From positions 1-23,304 of IMG/VR virus record IMGVR_UViG_3300021425_000198: DNA of 23,304 nt. One strand, given 5' to 3'. Position numbers and translations under genes: made by a program. The notes under the pieces are model-generated. The model saw only the letters and a program-made list of their open reading frames with translations. It was not told the DNA's origin and did not search any database. This DNA is from a virus. Position 1 is the first letter of the stretch. Each line of letters opens with the position of its first letter. Below are positions 22,493 to 23,304 of this stretch, piece by piece.

Positions 22493-22590
22493 ATTATACT
22501 ACAATGGTCAGGAAAGTACATCTCTAAGTTATTGATTTGATTAGAGTTTTTTGAGACTTGTAACTTATTGATTTCATTAGACTTTTTTGA
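22493..22590 (-). promoter_or_regulatory. promoter cassette C with two 36-nt spaced upstream units
   Basis: The minus-strand -10 TATAAT (plus 22493-22498) lies 17 bases from ATGTAC (22516-22521). AAATCA units lie at 22533-22538 and 22569-22574, again exactly 36 apart. The proximal unit is flanked by CTCTAA and TTAGAG, an inverted repeat. It drives the 92-residue gene and those behind it. Confidence 0.75.
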
Positions 22591-22649
22591 GAAAAAAGTG
22601 CGATTATTTTCAATTATTTTTGTTAATTTTTCACATTTATATAAAAAAA

Positions 22650-22726
22650 TGGCTCCCGAGGTAGGACTCGAACCTACGACCCATTGATTAACAGTCAATT
22701 GCTACTACCAACTGAGCTACTCGGGA
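22650..22726 (-). tRNA. tRNA-Asn (GTT anticodon)
   Basis: A complete cloverleaf is visible on the minus strand. The acceptor stem is TCCCGAG/CTCGGGA and the discriminator is G with CCA encoded (77 nt including CCA). The anticodon stem ATTGA/TCAAT encloses the loop CTGTTAA, with GTT at positions 34-36, so it reads Asn codons. The T arm GTAGG...CCTAC is standard. Its 5' end overlaps the endonuclease gene. Confidence 0.95.
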
Positions 22727-23049
22727 ATATATTTTTCGACGTTAGATAAGAATTTTTGTTGGCCAACAATATCTATTCGTCCTAAAACTGTATTGCATGG
22801 TCCACATAATATCCCTCTAACGTTTCCTGTTTCGTGACAATGATCAATTACTCCTGCCTGATTATTATTCACGAATAATTCTACTTCTTGTTCACAAATA
22901 CCACATTTATGATTCTGTGATTCTAACAACTCCTGTTGTTGTTTGCGATTTAAACCATATCTTGCCAATCCATTACGACAAGTTTTACACTGTCTACCTT
23001 CATGTTTGACAGTAGATAGATCTATACCACAATGTTTACATGTTTTCAT
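22717..23049 (-). CDS. endonuclease VII-type HNH protein overlapping tRNA-Asn
   Basis: A 110-residue protein. ATG 23049 is chosen with GGAGG six bases upstream; an in-frame GTG two codons earlier would overlap that site. The N-terminal zinc ribbon has CKHCG (4-8) and CKTC (21-24), followed by the HNH fold: CGIC (49-52), IDHCHETGNVRGILCGPCN (68-86). This is the recombination endonuclease VII (T4 gp49-type) core, without the C-terminal dimer region of gp49. The stop codon falls inside tRNA-Asn. It might be a homing endonuclease or a Holliday-junction enzyme; because of the tRNA placement I favour homing or mobile origin. Confidence 0.85.
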   Translation of the reverse strand: MKTCKHCGIDLSTVKHEGRQCKTCRNGLARYGLNRKQQQELLESQNHKCGICEQEVELFVNNNQAGVIDHCHETGNVRGILCGPCNTVLGRIDIVGQQKFLSNVEKYIPE

Positions 23050-23066
23050 AAGCACCTCCGTATTTT

Positions 23067-23074
23067 TATTTATA
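23067..23074 (-). promoter_or_regulatory. T4-like late promoter for HNH gene
   Basis: The minus strand reads TATAAATA about 18 bases before the ATG. It is followed by AAAATAC and the GGAGG site. This would give a very short untranslated leader. Confidence 0.65.
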
Positions 23075-23080
23075 CAAAGT

Positions 23081-23092
23081 TGCTCTTTAACA
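23081..23092 (+). promoter_or_regulatory. boxA-like antitermination sequence
   Basis: The plus strand reads TGCTCTTTAACA, an exact match to the bacterial rRNA-operon boxA core where NusB/NusE bind. No plus-strand promoter is obvious upstream. It precedes the late promoter at 23241. A chance match is possible. Confidence 0.4.
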
Positions 23093-23113
23093 TGAGCTAA
23101 CAGGGAATTAAAA

Positions 23114-23189
23114 TGGTGCCGCTACTTGGACTCAAACCAAGAACCTTTCGCTTACAAGGCGAATGCACTATCAATTGTGCTATAGCGGC
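23114..23189 (-). tRNA. tRNA-Thr (TGT anticodon)
   Basis: A full cloverleaf on the minus strand: acceptor GCCGCTA/TAGCGGC, discriminator A and encoded CCA. The anticodon stem TTCGC/GCGAA encloses CTTGTAA, giving TGT at 34-36, which reads ACA. The T arm (CTTGG...CCAAG) is present. Total 76 nt. It lies upstream of the HNH gene and the tRNA-Asn gene, in the same direction. Confidence 0.93.
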
Positions 23190-23240
23190 TAAATTGTTAA
23201 TTTTTTGTTAAGTCTATGTTAAGGTTGTATTACAATTTTG

Positions 23241-23304
23241 TATAAATAAAACTATGCCGTGAGGCAATTAACTCGTCGTGATGACGAAAAAAGGAGACAA
23301 AAAT
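23241..23304 (+). promoter_or_regulatory. T4-like late promoter and leader of a plus-strand gene
   Basis: TATAAATA at 23241-23248 on the plus strand is the T4 late consensus. It leads into a leader with a short GCC-GTGA-GGC hairpin and CGTC...GACG pairing, then AAGGAGA about 6 bases before the final A-T of the window, which would be the first two bases of an ATG. The gene itself lies outside the window. Confidence 0.7.

Noticed and set aside
1-23304. CRISPR array, insertion sequence, integrase or attachment site
   Set aside because: No regularly spaced identical repeats, transposase motifs or terminal inverted repeats were found. The tRNAs are complete without duplicated 3' ends.

Overview
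The window is part of a T4-like (straboviral-type or marine myovirus) phage genome. The evidence is a near-continuous minus-strand operon holding a T4-type DNA polymerase (gp43), a UvsX recombinase and a gp41 replicative helicase in the usual marine T4-like order, a T4-type lysozyme, TATAAATA late promoters, phage tRNA genes and many small overlapping genes with strong ribosome binding sites. The genes are packed with ATGA/TAATG overlaps and no gene-free stretch exceeds 300 bases. Base composition is moderate (about 40% GC by eye). The host cannot be named from the sequence. The 2OG-Fe(II) oxygenases, Hsp20 and glycan genes fit a phage of an aquatic, Gram-negative heterotroph, which is inference.

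Layout, left to right (nearly all minus strand, so transcription runs right to left). 1-3517: a partial nuclease-like protein, small conserved phage proteins, a complete isocitrate lyase gene, two small membrane or exported proteins and a YodL-like protein. 3518-4527: two of three copies of an unusual promoter cassette, on either side of a coiled-coil protein gene. 4528-6240: two 2OG-Fe(II) oxygenase genes around a DUF3310-like protein, then a small conserved protein. 6231-8773: gp41 helicase, a 30-residue membrane peptide in the gp40 position, and UvsX. 8773-13480: an accessory glycan/surface block (FkbM methyltransferase, zincin-like protein, two glycosyltransferase-like proteins, a HAD-nucleotidyltransferase fusion, a GDPD-like protein) sitting between uvsX and the gp43 block. 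13483-17176: a conserved membrane protein, a conserved 101-residue protein and gp43. 17216-17662: lysozyme on the plus strand, ending in a clear hairpin terminator. 17688-20347: a small exported protein, Hsp20, a methyltransferase, a GT25 glycosyltransferase and a third 2OG-Fe(II) oxygenase. 20344-22465: small conserved or unknown genes driven by the third promoter cassette. 22650-23189: tRNA-Asn, an endonuclease VII-type HNH gene whose stop codon lies inside that tRNA, and tRNA-Thr. At 23241 a plus-strand late promoter leads into a gene that begins at the last two bases of the window.

How it fits together: the replication/recombination core is ordinary. Around it the phage carries functions that could re-route host metabolism (isocitrate lyase), modify protein, sugar or nucleic-acid targets by oxidation (three oxygenases), alter surface glycans (two glycan modules) and help virion protein folding (Hsp20). 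The most notable features are the phage isocitrate lyase with an active-site-proximal insertion, and the three promoter cassettes that each carry two upstream repeat units spaced exactly 36 nt apart.
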